64,000 nucleotides of DNA from Ruegeria lacuscaerulensis (GCF_013031245.1 NZ_WPZL01000006.1:62001-126000), one strand, 5' to 3'. Positions 26,210 through 35,477 are shown, counted from the first letter of the stretch. Made by a program: numbers and translations. Notes: generated by a model from the sequence alone, not told the origin.

Positions 26210-27198
26210 TCGAAGGTCCCGGCCACCCGCCCAAGCAGCATGAAGGCGCGTGCGGTGCGGGTTTCGCCAAGTGCGGTCAGGTCCGCATCGCTGGCCTCGG
26301 GTTCGAAGGCGACGATCATGTGGTCGAACCGGCGCAGAAAATGATGCGCGGCATCGCGAAAGATCGGGTCCTGCTTCATCCTTGCCGCTGTTAGCGCAAG
26401 TGAGGACCGGTCCCGGATTCCGCCCAAAGCTGCGACCGCGCGGCCACGGGCGCCCTGCGCGAATTGCCGCCAGATCTCGGGTCGGGCCATGTCGGGGCGC
26501 AGATCATCCATGTAGATGCCTTCCTGGCTCAGCAGGGTCAGAACGTCCTGCGAAGCCTGCACCAGCTGCGCGGTCTTGCGGTCTTTCAGGGCAAGCCGCA
26601 GGGCGTTGAACCCTTCGGTATCTTCCTGAGTTTCAGGAAAGTTCAGCGCGCGGATAAAGATGTCCGTGCTCAGCGGCGGGGCAATGTCTTCGGCCTGCGT
26701 ACCCAGCTCCAGCGAGGTCTGGTCGCCCGTCCCGTTCACAGCTGCGCCGCGGGCCGGTTCGGTGCGTTTGGTGGAAAACGTTGCCAGCGCGCTTTCGGTT
26801 TTCTTCGTGGCCTCGGCGATTTCGTCCAGCTTTTTGCTGACGGTCGGCTCATAGGAGCTGGATGCGCGCTGTTGCTGGACGACATAGGCCTGCCTAATCG
26901 CATCAATCGCGGTCTGCAGACGTTCGCTTTCCTCGCGCATGACCCGGCTGGCGCGCATGGCCGTGGCGGCGACCCAGATCATCGCCACCGGCATGAAGAC
27001 TGCCAGCAGAGTCACGACGAACCCGCCACCTTCCACCTTGTTGGGCAGCACAAGAAACACCACCGATACGACCAGCCAGATCAGGCTGAGCGCAATCGCG
27101 ACGATCTCAATCTCGGTCACCGATGGCCGCGATGGCTTGTCGTAGATGCCAAGCGAGGTCGGTCGCTCGGTTTCCTGCTCAGACGTGGGCTCGGACAT
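26206..27198 (-). CDS. Membrane protein of unknown function, Rhodobacteraceae type
   Basis: This 330-residue protein has an acidic N-terminus, two membrane helices (about residues 30-52 and 58-80), a coiled-coil-like stretch (MREESERLQTAIDAIRQAYV) and a soluble helical C-terminal domain with DVLTLLSQEGIYMDDL and RSSLALTAARMKQDPIF. I recognise no enzyme motif. It follows greA on the minus strand by 14 bases in gene order and may share its transcript. Confidence 0.78.
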   Translation of the reverse strand: MSEPTSEQETERPTSLGIYDKPSRPSVTEIEIVAIALSLIWLVVSVVFLVLPNKVEGGGFVVTLLAVFMPVAMIWVAATAMRASRVMREESERLQTAIDAIRQAYVVQQQRASSSYEPTVSKKLDEIAEATKKTESALATFSTKRTEPARGAAVNGTGDQTSLELGTQAEDIAPPLSTDIFIRALNFPETQEDTEGFNALRLALKDRKTAQLVQASQDVLTLLSQEGIYMDDLRPDMARPEIWRQFAQGARGRAVAALGGIRDRSSLALTAARMKQDPIFRDAAHHFLRRFDHMIVAFEPEASDADLTALGETRTARAFMLLGRVAGTFD

Positions 27199-27212
27199 GT
27201 TTCACGCTCCGG

Positions 27213-27683
27213 TCAGGCGTATTTGATACTCAGGACTTCATAGGATCGCACACCTCCCGGGGTGCGCACCTCGACACTGTCGCCCTCGTCCTTACCGATC
27301 AAGGCGCGTGCGATGGGCGATTTGATGTTGAGCAGCCCGTTTTCGATATTGGCCTCGTACTCACCGACAATCTGCCACGTCTTTTCCTCATCGGTGTCTT
27401 CGTCCACCAGCGTGACTTTGGCACCGAACTTGATTGCGCCCGACAGTTTGGCGGGATCAATTATATCCGCCAGCGACAGGATACCTTCCAGTTCCTTGAT
27501 GCGACCTTCGATAAAGCCCTGCTTTTCGCGGGCCGAATGGTATTCGGCGTTTTCCTTCAGGTCGCCCAGTTCGCGGGCCGTAGCGATGGCCTCGATGATC
27601 GCGGGGCGCTCGACGGATTTCAGGTTTTTCAGTTCCGCCTCGAGCGCGGCATTGCCCGAAGGCGTCATAGGAATCTTTTCCAT
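27213..27683 (-). CDS. greA: Transcription elongation factor GreA
   Basis: GreA enters the RNA polymerase secondary channel and stimulates cleavage of backtracked RNA. The 156-residue protein has the coiled-coil with its acidic tip [20 protein letters not shown] and the C-terminal FKBP-like domain ending [18 protein letters not shown] and [11 protein letters not shown] at 27683 ([15 protein letters not shown]) is the family start; the open frame runs 25 codons further upstream without similarity. Confidence 0.97.
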   Translation of the reverse strand: MEKIPMTPSGNAALEAELKNLKSVERPAIIEAIATARELGDLKENAEYHSAREKQGFIEGRIKELEGILSLADIIDPAKLSGAIKFGAKVTLVDEDTDEEKTWQIVGEYEANIENGLLNIKSPIARALIGKDEGDSVEVRTPGGVRSYEVLSIKYA

Positions 27684-27822
27684 GTTCTTGTCGTCCACGC
27701 AAAAATTGATGCGCCCCGCCGCATGTGACAGCGTCGGGGCGATTTGATGGGTTGGCAAATACCTGACCCAAATGAGGCGTGAAATGCAAGAGGCCTTGGC
27801 CGCACGACGCGCGGATTACGGC

Positions 27823-28203
27823 CTAGTCGTAACTAATCACTTCGAATTCGATGCCATTGTCGTCGTCGAAATAGAACCGTTTTCCAGGTTCGTAATCCGC
27901 ATGATTGTGCGGCTCGAATCCCGCCTTACGTACCTTGGTCTCGGTGGCCGTGATATCTTCGACCAGAACACCCACATGGTTCAGCCCGCCAACGATGTCA
28001 TAGCTGCTTTCGCCCGACGGCTTCGGATCGCTGGGGGCGTAAAGCGCCAGATAAGTATGCTCGCTGCCCACGTGCACGGTGTAGCCACCTGCGATGGCGG
28101 GGCCTTCCCAGCGGGTTTTCCACCCGAAAACCTCCTGCATCCAGGCCGCCGAAGCCCTGGGATCGCGAACAGTGAAATTAGTGTGTTCAAGCGTTGCCAT
28201 CAT
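27823..28203 (-). CDS. VOC (glyoxalase/bleomycin-resistance) family protein under likely SoxR control
   Basis: This 126-residue protein has the paired beta-alpha-beta-beta-beta modules of the VOC superfamily: LEHTNFTVRDPRASAAWMQE, then GLNHVGVLVEDITATETKV and the ending FYFDDDNGIEFEVI with a metal-type Glu. The family includes glyoxalases, dioxygenases and drug-binding proteins; the substrate is unknown. It diverges from soxR, and a MerR-type promoter with a 19-base spacer points at it, so it is probably induced by redox-active compounds. Two ATGs in a row (28203, 28200) follow AGGAG. Confidence 0.88.
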   Translation of the reverse strand: MMATLEHTNFTVRDPRASAAWMQEVFGWKTRWEGPAIAGGYTVHVGSEHTYLALYAPSDPKPSGESSYDIVGGLNHVGVLVEDITATETKVRKAGFEPHNHADYEPGKRFYFDDDNGIEFEVISYD

Positions 28204-28238
28204 GGGATCTCCTTTACTTTTGAGGCTTGTCCCGACTC

Positions 28239-28269
28239 AATTTAATTTCTAAACCTAACTTTAGGTCAA
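28239..28269 (-). promoter_or_regulatory. SoxR-type operator and promoter for the VOC gene
   Basis: On the minus strand, TTGACC (28269-28264) and TAAATT (28244-28239) are separated by exactly 19 bases, the overlong spacer of MerR-family activated promoters. Within it lies the perfect inverted repeat CCTAA-AG-TTAGG (28265-28254), close to known SoxR boxes. It lies in the 88-base divergent spacer between soxR and the VOC gene. Confidence 0.75.
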
Positions 28270-28291
28270 GGTATTTTTTGAAAGGAAAGAG

Positions 28292-28747
28292 ATGGCAGTT
28301 CGCGAGCGGTTGTCGATTGGGGCTTTGTCCAAGCGGACAGGGTTGGCGGTCTCGGCCATTCGATACTACGAGGCACAAGGTCTGATCTCACCGTGGCGCA
28401 ATCCGGGAGGACAGCGAAGGTATCAACGCGCCGACATCCGACGGCTGAGCTTTGTCATGATCGCCCAGCAATTCGGCCTGACCCTGCCTGAGATCCGAGA
28501 GGTGTTGGCGGATCTGCCCGGAAACCGCACTCCCACGCCGCAGGATTGGAAAAAAATCAGCATCAATCTGCGGGCTCATCTGGACCAGCGAATCGATACC
28601 CTGATGCGGTTGCGCGACAATCTGGACGGATGCATAGGCTGCGGTTGCCTGAGCTTGCCGAAATGTGCCCTCTACAACCCCGATGACCGGGCAAAATCCT
28701 ATGGTAGCGGTCCCAGATACCTCATGGGTGACGCGCCAAAGACATGA
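28292..28747 (+). CDS. soxR: Redox-sensitive transcriptional activator SoxR
   Basis: SoxR is a MerR-family dimer carrying a [2Fe-2S] cluster whose oxidation by redox-cycling compounds switches on target promoters. The 151-residue protein has the MerR helix-turn-helix (LSIGALSKRTGLAVSAIRYY) and the cluster motif C114-I-G-C117-G-C119-x5-C125. No soxS gene is nearby, as is usual outside enteric bacteria; the divergent VOC gene is the evident target. RBS GAAAGGAAAGAG precedes the ATG. Confidence 0.97.
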   Translation: MAVRERLSIGALSKRTGLAVSAIRYYEAQGLISPWRNPGGQRRYQRADIRRLSFVMIAQQFGLTLPEIREVLADLPGNRTPTPQDWKKISINLRAHLDQRIDTLMRLRDNLDGCIGCGCLSLPKCALYNPDDRAKSYGSGPRYLMGDAPKT

Positions 28748-28783
28748 ACTGCCGCATTGCAGCGTAGTTACGCCGTGTTTTGA

Positions 28784-28799
28784 TTGACCAAGGTCTTGG
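28784..28799. promoter_or_regulatory. Overlapping inverted repeats upstream of ETF-QO (candidate operator)
   Basis: TTGACCAAGGTCTTGG contains two overlapping perfect inverted repeats, GACC-AA-GGTC (28787-28796) and CCAAG-GT-CTTGG (28788-28799), beginning with a -35-like TTGACC. It lies about 85 bases before the ETF-QO start. It may bind a regulator of fatty-acid or amino-acid oxidation, but no known box is matched. Confidence 0.35.
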
Positions 28800-28883
28800 C
28801 AAACGGGTAATCAGCCGTGAAACAAAATTGCGCAGACCATGCAGTGATAGCGCCAATTCGGAAAGTTAGCTAAGGAGCCCACG

Positions 28884-30530
28884 ATGGCCGAGATTGAACG
28901 CGAAGCAATGGAATATGACGTGGTTATCGTGGGTGCAGGCCCCGCGGGCCTGTCGGCGGCCATCCGTCTGAAACAACTGGATGCCGACCTGAATGTCGTT
29001 GTTCTGGAAAAAGGCTCGGAAGTTGGCGCGCATATCCTGTCAGGCGCGGTGCTGGACCCCTGCGGCCTGGATGCGCTGATCCCCGACTGGAAGGAAAAAG
29101 GCGCACCGCTGAACGTTCCGGTGCACGAGGATAATTTCTACATGCTGGGCGAAGCGGGCAAGATTCGCATCCCCAACTTCCCGATGCCGCCGTTGATGAA
29201 CAACCACGGCAATTACATCGTGTCGATGGGCAACGTGTGCCGCTGGATGGCCGAACAGGCCGAAGAGCTGGGTGTTGAAATCTTCCCCGGCATGGCGTGT
29301 TCCGAACTGGTTTACGGCGAAAATGGCGAAGTCAAAGGTGTCGTGGCCGGTGTGTTCGGTCTGGAACCGGACGGCTCTTACGGCCCGCAGACCGAGCCCG
29401 GCATGGAACTGCACGGGAAATACGTCTTCCTGTCAGAAGGCGTGCGCGGCTCGCTGTCTAAGGAAGTCATCGCCAAATACGACCTGTCCGCCGGGAAAGA
29501 GCCGCAGAAATACGGCGTCGGCATGAAAGAAATCTGGGAGATCGATCCGGCCAAGCACAAGGAAGGCACGGTGACGCATACCATGGGCTGGCCGCTGGGC
29601 AGCAATGCAGGTGGCGGATCGTTCATCTATCATCTTGAGAACAATCAGGTTTATGTCGGTTTTGTGGTTCACCTGAACTATAAGAATCCACATCTGTACC
29701 CATACATGGAATTCCAGCGCTTCAAGCATCACCCGATGGTGGCCGAGCTGCTGAAAGGCGGCAAGCGCGTGGCTTACGGTGCCCGTGCGATCACCGAAGG
29801 TGGCTGGCAGTCGATGCCGAAACTGGTGGCCCCCGGCGTGGCGCTGCTGGGCTGTTCGGCAGGCATGGTCAACGTGCCGCGCATCAAGGGCAACCACAAC
29901 GCAATGCTGTCGGGCAAAGCTGCGGCTGAGGCCGCCTATGACGCCATCAAAGCCGACCGTTCGGGTGATGAACTGACTGCCTACGAAACCGATGTCCGCG
30001 ATGGTGCCATTGGCGACGACCTGAAGAAGGTGCGCAATGTCAAGCCGATGTGGTCGAAATGGGGCCTGCTTCCGTCGTTGGCACTGGGCGGTCTGGACAT
30101 GTGGACCAATACACTCGGCTTCTCGCTGTTCGGCACTATGGGCCACGGTAAGAACGATGCGCTGTCGACCGAAGAGGCTAGCAAGCACCAGCCTATCGAT
30201 TACCCGAAACCCGATGGCACGCTGTCCTTCGACCGTCTGACCAACGTCTCGTTTGCAATGACCAACCACGAGGAAAGCCAGCCCTGCCACCTGAAGCTGG
30301 CTGATCCGGAAATCCCGGTCAAGGTCAACCTGCCCAAGTTCGACGAACCGGCGCAGCGCTACTGCCCGGCGGGCGTGTACGAAATGGTCGAAGACGACGG
30401 GGAACCGCGATTCGTGATCAACTTCCAGAACTGCGTCCACTGCAAGACATGTGATATCAAGGATCCCAGCCAGAACATCACCTGGACCACGCCGCAGGGT
30501 GGGGACGGTCCGAACTATCCCAACATGTAA
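28884..30530 (+). CDS. etfD: Electron-transfer flavoprotein:ubiquinone oxidoreductase
   Basis: ETF-QO accepts electrons from reduced ETF, fed by acyl-CoA and other dehydrogenases, and reduces ubiquinone at the inner membrane. The 548-residue protein has the FAD site VVIVGAGPAGLSAAIRLKQL, the quinone-binding helices region, and a C-terminal 4Fe-4S ferredoxin motif with YCPAGVYE and NCVHCKTCDIKDP. All four cluster cysteines are present. RBS TAAGGAG stands before the ATG. It would take electrons from the acyl-CoA dehydrogenase of this window via ETF. Confidence 0.97.
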   Translation: MAEIEREAMEYDVVIVGAGPAGLSAAIRLKQLDADLNVVVLEKGSEVGAHILSGAVLDPCGLDALIPDWKEKGAPLNVPVHEDNFYMLGEAGKIRIPNFPMPPLMNNHGNYIVSMGNVCRWMAEQAEELGVEIFPGMACSELVYGENGEVKGVVAGVFGLEPDGSYGPQTEPGMELHGKYVFLSEGVRGSLSKEVIAKYDLSAGKEPQKYGVGMKEIWEIDPAKHKEGTVTHTMGWPLGSNAGGGSFIYHLENNQVYVGFVVHLNYKNPHLYPYMEFQRFKHHPMVAELLKGGKRVAYGARAITEGGWQSMPKLVAPGVALLGCSAGMVNVPRIKGNHNAMLSGKAAAEAAYDAIKADRSGDELTAYETDVRDGAIGDDLKKVRNVKPMWSKWGLLPSLALGGLDMWTNTLGFSLFGTMGHGKNDALSTEEASKHQPIDYPKPDGTLSFDRLTNVSFAMTNHEESQPCHLKLADPEIPVKVNLPKFDEPAQRYCPAGVYEMVEDDGEPRFVINFQNCVHCKTCDIKDPSQNITWTTPQGGDGPNYPNM

Positions 30531-30634
30531 GCGAAATCATGGGCACTGGCAGGGTCGTGAAAGCTCTGCCATTGCCTCTTTCCGGCCAAAGCCCTAGCTT
30601 GTTGCGCAGACAATAATAGCAAGGCAGGATTTTG

Positions 30635-32347
30635 GTGGCTTCTCTGGTTCGTCGCGCAGCGTTGGCTGTGCTGTTCACCACGTCTTTTTCGCTTCCGGTT
30701 TATGCGGATTCTGGGTCCGGATCCTATCTGGCCGGACGTCAGGCGATTTACGAGAACGATTATACGGCCGCTGAAAAATACTATGCGCAGGCGCTGCGCG
30801 CCGATCCTGAAAACAACGCCCTTTTGGAAAGCGTTGTCGTCGCCCGGCTTTCTCTTGGCGAAGTGAAACGTGCGCTCCCGGTAGCACAGGTCATTGAGGA
30901 TCTTGGACTGCCAAGCCAGGCCGCGAAAATGGTTATCGTCGCCAATCTGGTCGCCGACGGCGAACTGGAAGAGTTTTTGGCCCGCGATCCTGAAACGCAG
31001 GGTGTCGGACCGCTGGTCGACGGGTTGCTGCAGGGCTGGGCACATATGGGCCAGGGCGCCATGACCCGCGCAATGGAAGCTTTCGACGAGGTTTCTACGC
31101 AGGACGGGTTGCGGGAATTCGCGATGTATCACAAGGCGTTGGCCTTAGCGTCGGTAGGCGATTTCGAAGGGGCCGAGGAGGAATTCTCAGCTCATAGCGG
31201 CGCCGTTGCTCGGTTTTCGCGCCGGGCGGCCCTGGCCCGGGCCGAGGTCCTGTCTCAACTGGATCGCAATGAGGACGCGCTGCAGTTTTTGGACGAAGTT
31301 TTTGCAGCGGGCAGCGACCCGTCCATCGAAGGTTACGTGGCGCGCCTGGCTGCCGGCGAAACCCTGCCATTCACCCATGTGCAATCTGCTCAGGACGGCA
31401 TGTCCGAGGTTTTCTTTTCTGTAGGCGCGGCACTGAGCAGCGAAGCGGCGCAGAATTATGTTCTGCTATATACCCGTTTGGCAACATTCTTACGCACGGA
31501 TCACGTGGACTCGATATTGCTGACTGCTGAATTGCTGGATGCTCTGGAACAATACGACCTGGCTGTCGAAGCGTACCGAAAAGTGCCTGTCGACAGCAGC
31601 GATTATCACGCTGCCGAACTTGGCCGTGCCGAGGTGCTGAGCCGCTCTGGCAAGAAAGACGCTGCAGCAGAGGTTCTGCAAACGCTGGCCAGTCAGAATC
31701 CAAATCTGCCCAGCGTCCATGTCGCGCTTGCAGATTTGCAGCGCCAGCAAGAGAAGTACTCGGCTGCGGTGCTGTCGTATGACAAAGCCATCGAGTTGAA
31801 TGAAGTCTCGTCAGGCGGGAATTGGTTTCTGTACTATGCGCGCGGTATCTCGCACGAACGCCTGAAGAACTGGGAGCTGGCCGAGGCTGATTTCCGCCGC
31901 GCGCTGGAATTGAACCCCGATCAGCCGCAGGTGCTGAACTATCTGGGTTATTCGCTGGTTGAACGGCGCGAGAAGCTGGACGAAGCGTTGAACATGATCG
32001 AACGCGCCGTCGCGGCGCGGCCGGACAGCGGCTACATCGTCGATAGCCTGGGATGGGTCTTGTTCCGTCTGGGCCGCTATGACGAAGCCGTTGAGCATAT
32101 GGAGCGCGCTGTCGAACTGATGCCGGTCGATCCGGTGGTCAATGACCATCTGGGTGACGTCTACTGGGCCGTCGGCCGTTCGCGCGAGGCCGAATTCCAG
32201 TGGAAACGCGCCCTGTCCTTCATCAACCCCACGGATACAGACGGCGAGGCCGACCCCGAGCGCATACGTCTTAAAATCGAGATCGGGTTGGACGCTGTTC
32301 TGGTCGAAGAAGGTGCCGATCCTCTGAAGGTTGCCAATGAAGGTTGA
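30635..32347 (+). CDS. Exported tetratricopeptide-repeat protein
   Basis: This protein of about 570 residues has a signal peptide (LVRRAALAVLFTTSFSLPVYA) and helical TPR repeats through most of its length, clearest at the C-terminal third (AVLSYDKAIELNE, WELAEADFRRALELNPDQPQ, YDEAVEHMERAVELMP). It is probably periplasmic or outer-membrane associated and acts as a scaffold; partners are unknown. GTG at 30635 is favoured over TTG at 30632 because AGGA is better spaced. Its 3' end overlaps ispE by 11 bases. Confidence 0.9.
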   Translation: MASLVRRAALAVLFTTSFSLPVYADSGSGSYLAGRQAIYENDYTAAEKYYAQALRADPENNALLESVVVARLSLGEVKRALPVAQVIEDLGLPSQAAKMVIVANLVADGELEEFLARDPETQGVGPLVDGLLQGWAHMGQGAMTRAMEAFDEVSTQDGLREFAMYHKALALASVGDFEGAEEEFSAHSGAVARFSRRAALARAEVLSQLDRNEDALQFLDEVFAAGSDPSIEGYVARLAAGETLPFTHVQSAQDGMSEVFFSVGAALSSEAAQNYVLLYTRLATFLRTDHVDSILLTAELLDALEQYDLAVEAYRKVPVDSSDYHAAELGRAEVLSRSGKKDAAAEVLQTLASQNPNLPSVHVALADLQRQQEKYSAAVLSYDKAIELNEVSSGGNWFLYYARGISHERLKNWELAEADFRRALELNPDQPQVLNYLGYSLVERREKLDEALNMIERAVAARPDSGYIVDSLGWVLFRLGRYDEAVEHMERAVELMPVDPVVNDHLGDVYWAVGRSREAEFQWKRALSFINPTDTDGEADPERIRLKIEIGLDAVLVEEGADPLKVANEG

Positions 32348-33158
32348 GGCTTTCGCGCCCGCCAAGATCAATCTGACCCTGCATGTGACCGGCCAACGGG
32401 CGGACGGGTATCACCTGCTGGATTCTCTGGTGGTCTTTGCGGATGTCGGCGACCGGTTGGAATTTACGCCCGGCACTGAATTGTCGATGACGGTCACCGG
32501 CGAACACGCCGCAGGTGTGCCCACGGACAGCCGAAATCTTGTGTGGAAAGCGGCTGAGGCGGCTGGTTGGTTCGGGCATGTCGACCTGGACAAAGTGTTG
32601 CCGCACGGGGCTGGGATTGGCGGTGGATCTTCCGACGCAGCGGCCACATTGCGCATGATCGCGGATCAGGGCGCGGATGTCTCACAGGGCGCGGCTCTCT
32701 CTTTGGGCGCGGATGTTCCGGTGTGTGTCGTTGCCAATGCCACTCGAATGCGCGGAATTGGAGAACGACTGGATCCGGTCATCCTGCCGCAATTGCCCGC
32801 TTTGCTGGTTAATCCCGGTGTCGAAGTGCCCACCGGGGCGGTCTTTTCGGCATTGGAAAGCCGCGATAACCCCCCAATGCCCAAGCAAATTCCGGCGTTC
32901 AGGACTTCTAAGGATTGCGCAGCGTGGCTACAGGAACAACGTAATGATCTCGAACTGCCCACCAAAGAGTTAGCGCCCGATGTGGCCCGTGTTCTGAATG
33001 AATTGGCGGACACAAAAAAAGCCCTGCTTGCCCGCATGTCGGGCTCAGGCTCGACCTGTTTTGCGCTCTATCCGACGATGAATGACGCCCATTTCGCCGC
33101 ATACGAAATAGGTGCGGCCCATCCCCAATGGTGGTGCCGCGCGACACAGCTTAATTGA
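32337..33158 (+). CDS. ispE: 4-diphosphocytidyl-2-C-methyl-D-erythritol kinase
   Basis: IspE phosphorylates CDP-methylerythritol with ATP, the fourth step of the non-mevalonate isoprenoid pathway. The 273-residue GHMP kinase shows AFAPAKINLTLHVTGQR, the ATP loop PHGAGIGGGSSDAAAT and the C-terminal MSGSGSTCFAL. ATG at 32337 lies inside the end of the TPR gene. The converging polyprenyl diphosphate synthase gene consumes products of the same pathway. Confidence 0.96.
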   Translation: MKVEAFAPAKINLTLHVTGQRADGYHLLDSLVVFADVGDRLEFTPGTELSMTVTGEHAAGVPTDSRNLVWKAAEAAGWFGHVDLDKVLPHGAGIGGGSSDAAATLRMIADQGADVSQGAALSLGADVPVCVVANATRMRGIGERLDPVILPQLPALLVNPGVEVPTGAVFSALESRDNPPMPKQIPAFRTSKDCAAWLQEQRNDLELPTKELAPDVARVLNELADTKKALLARMSGSGSTCFALYPTMNDAHFAAYEIGAAHPQWWCRATQLN

Positions 33159-34149
33159 GGCGCGAGACCACGTAATCGGCCAGATCGCGCAGCAGGGTAC
33201 GGATCTCGTGATCGGGCAGGGCGTCCAGTGCAGTCTTGGCCTTGGTCGCCCAGCCAAACGCATCCGACCTTGTTGCCTCCATCGTACCGTATTTCGCCAT
33301 CAGGCCCAGTGCGTGGTCCAGATCGTCGTCTTCCTGACGGCCCCGACCGATCGTGCGCTCCCAGAATGCATGTTCTTCGGGTGTCGCCTGTGCGACGGCT
33401 TTGATCACGGGCAGTGTCAGCTTGCGTTCCCGGAAGTCGTCACCGACATTCTTGCCTGTCGCCTTGCTATCACCCTGATAATCCAGAAGATCATCTGCGA
33501 TCTGGAACGCGATGCCCAACGCATCGCCGTACTCAAACAGTGCCTTTACCTGATCCTCGGACGCCCCGGCAATCACACCGCCCACTTCGGTTGCGGCCGA
33601 GAACAGGGCGGCGGTCTTGCCGCGCACGACCTGCAGGTAAATCGCCTCATTGGTGCTCAGATCGGTGGCGGCTGTCATCTGCAGCACTTCGCCCTCGGCG
33701 ATGGTGGCCGAGGCATTAGCCAGAATATCCAGAACGCGCAGCGATCCGGTTTCAACCATCAGCTGGAAACTGCGGGAAAACAGGTAGTCACCTACCAGAA
33801 CGCTGGATTTGTTGTCCCATAGCAGGTTTGCCGTGGGCCGCCCGCGCCGCTGGGCGCTTTCGTCGACCACATCGTCATGAAGCAGGGTTGCGGTGTGAAT
33901 GAACTCAACCGTCGCGGCCAGCCGCACATGATGATCACCCGAATAGCCAAACAGACGCGCCGCTGCCAGCGTCAGCATCGGACGCAGGCGTTTGCCGCCC
34001 GCCTCGACCAGATGCGCCGTGACTTCGGGGATACGCGGCGCGTGCCGGGACGTCATTCGGGTGCGGATCAACTCATTGACCGCGTCCATTTCACCAGCAA
34101 GAATTTCTGCCAGCCGTTCATGCGGTTTCGAGATCGTGTCGATATCCAT
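33151..34149 (-). CDS. ddsA: Long-chain polyprenyl diphosphate synthase (probably decaprenyl, for ubiquinone-10)
   Basis: This enzyme adds isopentenyl units to make the ubiquinone side chain. The two Asp-rich motifs are present: LLHDDVVDES and QIADDLLDY, with GGKRLRPML near the N-terminus. Its 332 residues fit octaprenyl/decaprenyl synthases. Chain length cannot be read from sequence; decaprenyl is expected because this bacterial group uses ubiquinone-10. ATG at 34149 is chosen over the adjoining GTG because AGGAG is better spaced. It overlaps the ispE 3' end by eight bases. Confidence 0.92.
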   Translation of the reverse strand: MDIDTISKPHERLAEILAGEMDAVNELIRTRMTSRHAPRIPEVTAHLVEAGGKRLRPMLTLAAARLFGYSGDHHVRLAATVEFIHTATLLHDDVVDESAQRRGRPTANLLWDNKSSVLVGDYLFSRSFQLMVETGSLRVLDILANASATIAEGEVLQMTAATDLSTNEAIYLQVVRGKTAALFSAATEVGGVIAGASEDQVKALFEYGDALGIAFQIADDLLDYQGDSKATGKNVGDDFRERKLTLPVIKAVAQATPEEHAFWERTIGRGRQEDDDLDHALGLMAKYGTMEATRSDAFGWATKAKTALDALPDHEIRTLLRDLADYVVSRLN

Positions 34150-34205
34150 CACACTCCTGATACAAGGCTCGACTTCCGACGTACCTTGCCCTTACATCCA
34201 TCCCC

Positions 34206-34421
34206 ATGAAAGAACTATTGCGCAGTACCGATCCGACGATTCTGGCTTTTGCAACCGCTCTTCTTGAGGGCGAGGATATAGACTGCTTTCAGATGGACGT
34301 AAATATGAGCATCCTCGAAGGCGGCATCGGAATTTTCCCCCGCCGCCTGATGGTGCGGGCGGATGACCTGACCCGCGCTGAACGGGTTATGCGCGACAAC
34401 GATATCCCGCTGGGCCGATGA
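34206..34421 (+). CDS. DUF2007-family small protein
   Basis: This 71-residue protein reads MKELLRSTDPTILAFATALL, then GEDIDCFQMDVNMSILEGG, IGIFPRRLMVRADDLTRAE, as in DUF2007, a small alpha/beta domain sometimes called putative signal transducing protein. Activity is unknown. It overlaps the methyltransferase gene by four bases (ATGA), so the two are co-translated. Confidence 0.88.
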   Translation: MKELLRSTDPTILAFATALLEGEDIDCFQMDVNMSILEGGIGIFPRRLMVRADDLTRAERVMRDNDIPLGR

Positions 34422-35191
34422 ACCCGTTTATCGATAAAGACCTGACCTGCAATGACTTTTTGGGTGGTCGCGTACGTCTGTGGCAACCCCGCCATGGATA
34501 TCGCGCCGGAGTGGACCCGGTGCTGCTGGCTGCTGCGGTCCCGGCGACACGTGGTCACACCGTGCTGGAACTGGGTTGCGGGGCGGGTGCCGCGATCTTG
34601 TGCCTGATGGCCCGTGTGCCCGGTCTGCACGCGGTTGGGGTTGAGCTGCAAGCGCCCTATGCGGATCTGGCACGCCGGAATGCCGCCGAAAACCAGGCGT
34701 CACTGGAAGTGGTCGAAGCTGATCTCACTGCCTTGCCCGCAAACCTCAAACAGCGGCAATTCGACCATGTGATCGCCAATCCCCCCTATTACCGGGCCGG
34801 AGCCCACAGCTCTGCCACCGACGCAGGGCGCAGCATCGCATTGGGAGAGCACACGCCTTTGAGCGCCTGGTTCGACACTGCGGCCAAACGTCTCGCACCT
34901 CGCGGGTACCTTCATATGATCCAAAATGCCGACCGCCTGTCCGACATGCTGGTGGCTTGTGAAGGGCGGTTGGGGTCCGTCGAGATTTTGCCGCTTGTCG
35001 CCCGGTCCGGCCGAAGCGCCGAGTTGGTTGTTTTACGCGCCAGAAAAGGGGGTCGGGCGGCGTTTCAGCTGCATTCTCCACTGGTTTTGCATGTCGGGGA
35101 CCGCCATGAAAAAGACGGCGAAAGCTATACGCCACAGGTGTCTTCTGTACTACGCGAGGGTGCAGCGCTGCCCGGGTTTTTCAACCAATAG
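34418..35191 (+). CDS. tRNA1(Val) (adenine37-N6)-methyltransferase family protein
   Basis: This 257-residue SAM-dependent methyltransferase has the AdoMet loop VLELGCGAGAAILCLMARVP and the N6-adenine signature HVIANPPYYRAG (NPPY). The N-terminal GGRVRLWQPRHGYRAGVDPVLLAA is typical of the TrmN6/YfiC group. The likely target is adenine 37 of a tRNA, but glutamine- or rRNA-directed relatives share the motif. It is translationally coupled to the DUF2007 gene. Confidence 0.9.
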   Translation: MNPFIDKDLTCNDFLGGRVRLWQPRHGYRAGVDPVLLAAAVPATRGHTVLELGCGAGAAILCLMARVPGLHAVGVELQAPYADLARRNAAENQASLEVVEADLTALPANLKQRQFDHVIANPPYYRAGAHSSATDAGRSIALGEHTPLSAWFDTAAKRLAPRGYLHMIQNADRLSDMLVACEGRLGSVEILPLVARSGRSAELVVLRARKGGRAAFQLHSPLVLHVGDRHEKDGESYTPQVSSVLREGAALPGFFNQ

Positions 35192-35312
35192 GCATTAACC
35201 AGCCGAAATTGTCGGATTTATGACAGAATCTGTGCGTATGCGGCGTGACAGGCTGGAAACGATGTGGTCAACTTCCTACGTGAAACTCAGACACCAACAA
35301 AGGAGTATCGCC

Positions 35313-35477
35313 ATGAGCGTGAGCGCACACCTGACCGAACTGAAGAAAAAGCACGAATCTCTCGGTCTAGAAGTTGAACAAGCCCAACGCTCGCCAGGCA
35401 TCGATGATCTCCATATAGCTCAACTCAAAAAACAAAAACTCAAGCTGAAAGAAGAGATCGAGCGCCTGTCCAACTAG
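35313..35477 (+). CDS. DUF465 (YdcH-like) small coiled-coil protein
   Basis: This 54-residue protein (MSVSAHLTELKKKHESLGLE, then a Lys/Glu-rich helix ending IERLSN) matches the YdcH/DUF465 family of short helical hairpin proteins of unknown role. ATG at 35313 is preceded by AAGGAG eight bases upstream; the longer open frame starting at 35220 lacks a ribosome binding site. It ends converging on the exporter gene with a four-base overlap. Confidence 0.88.
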   Translation: MSVSAHLTELKKKHESLGLEVEQAQRSPGIDDLHIAQLKKQKLKLKEEIERLSN

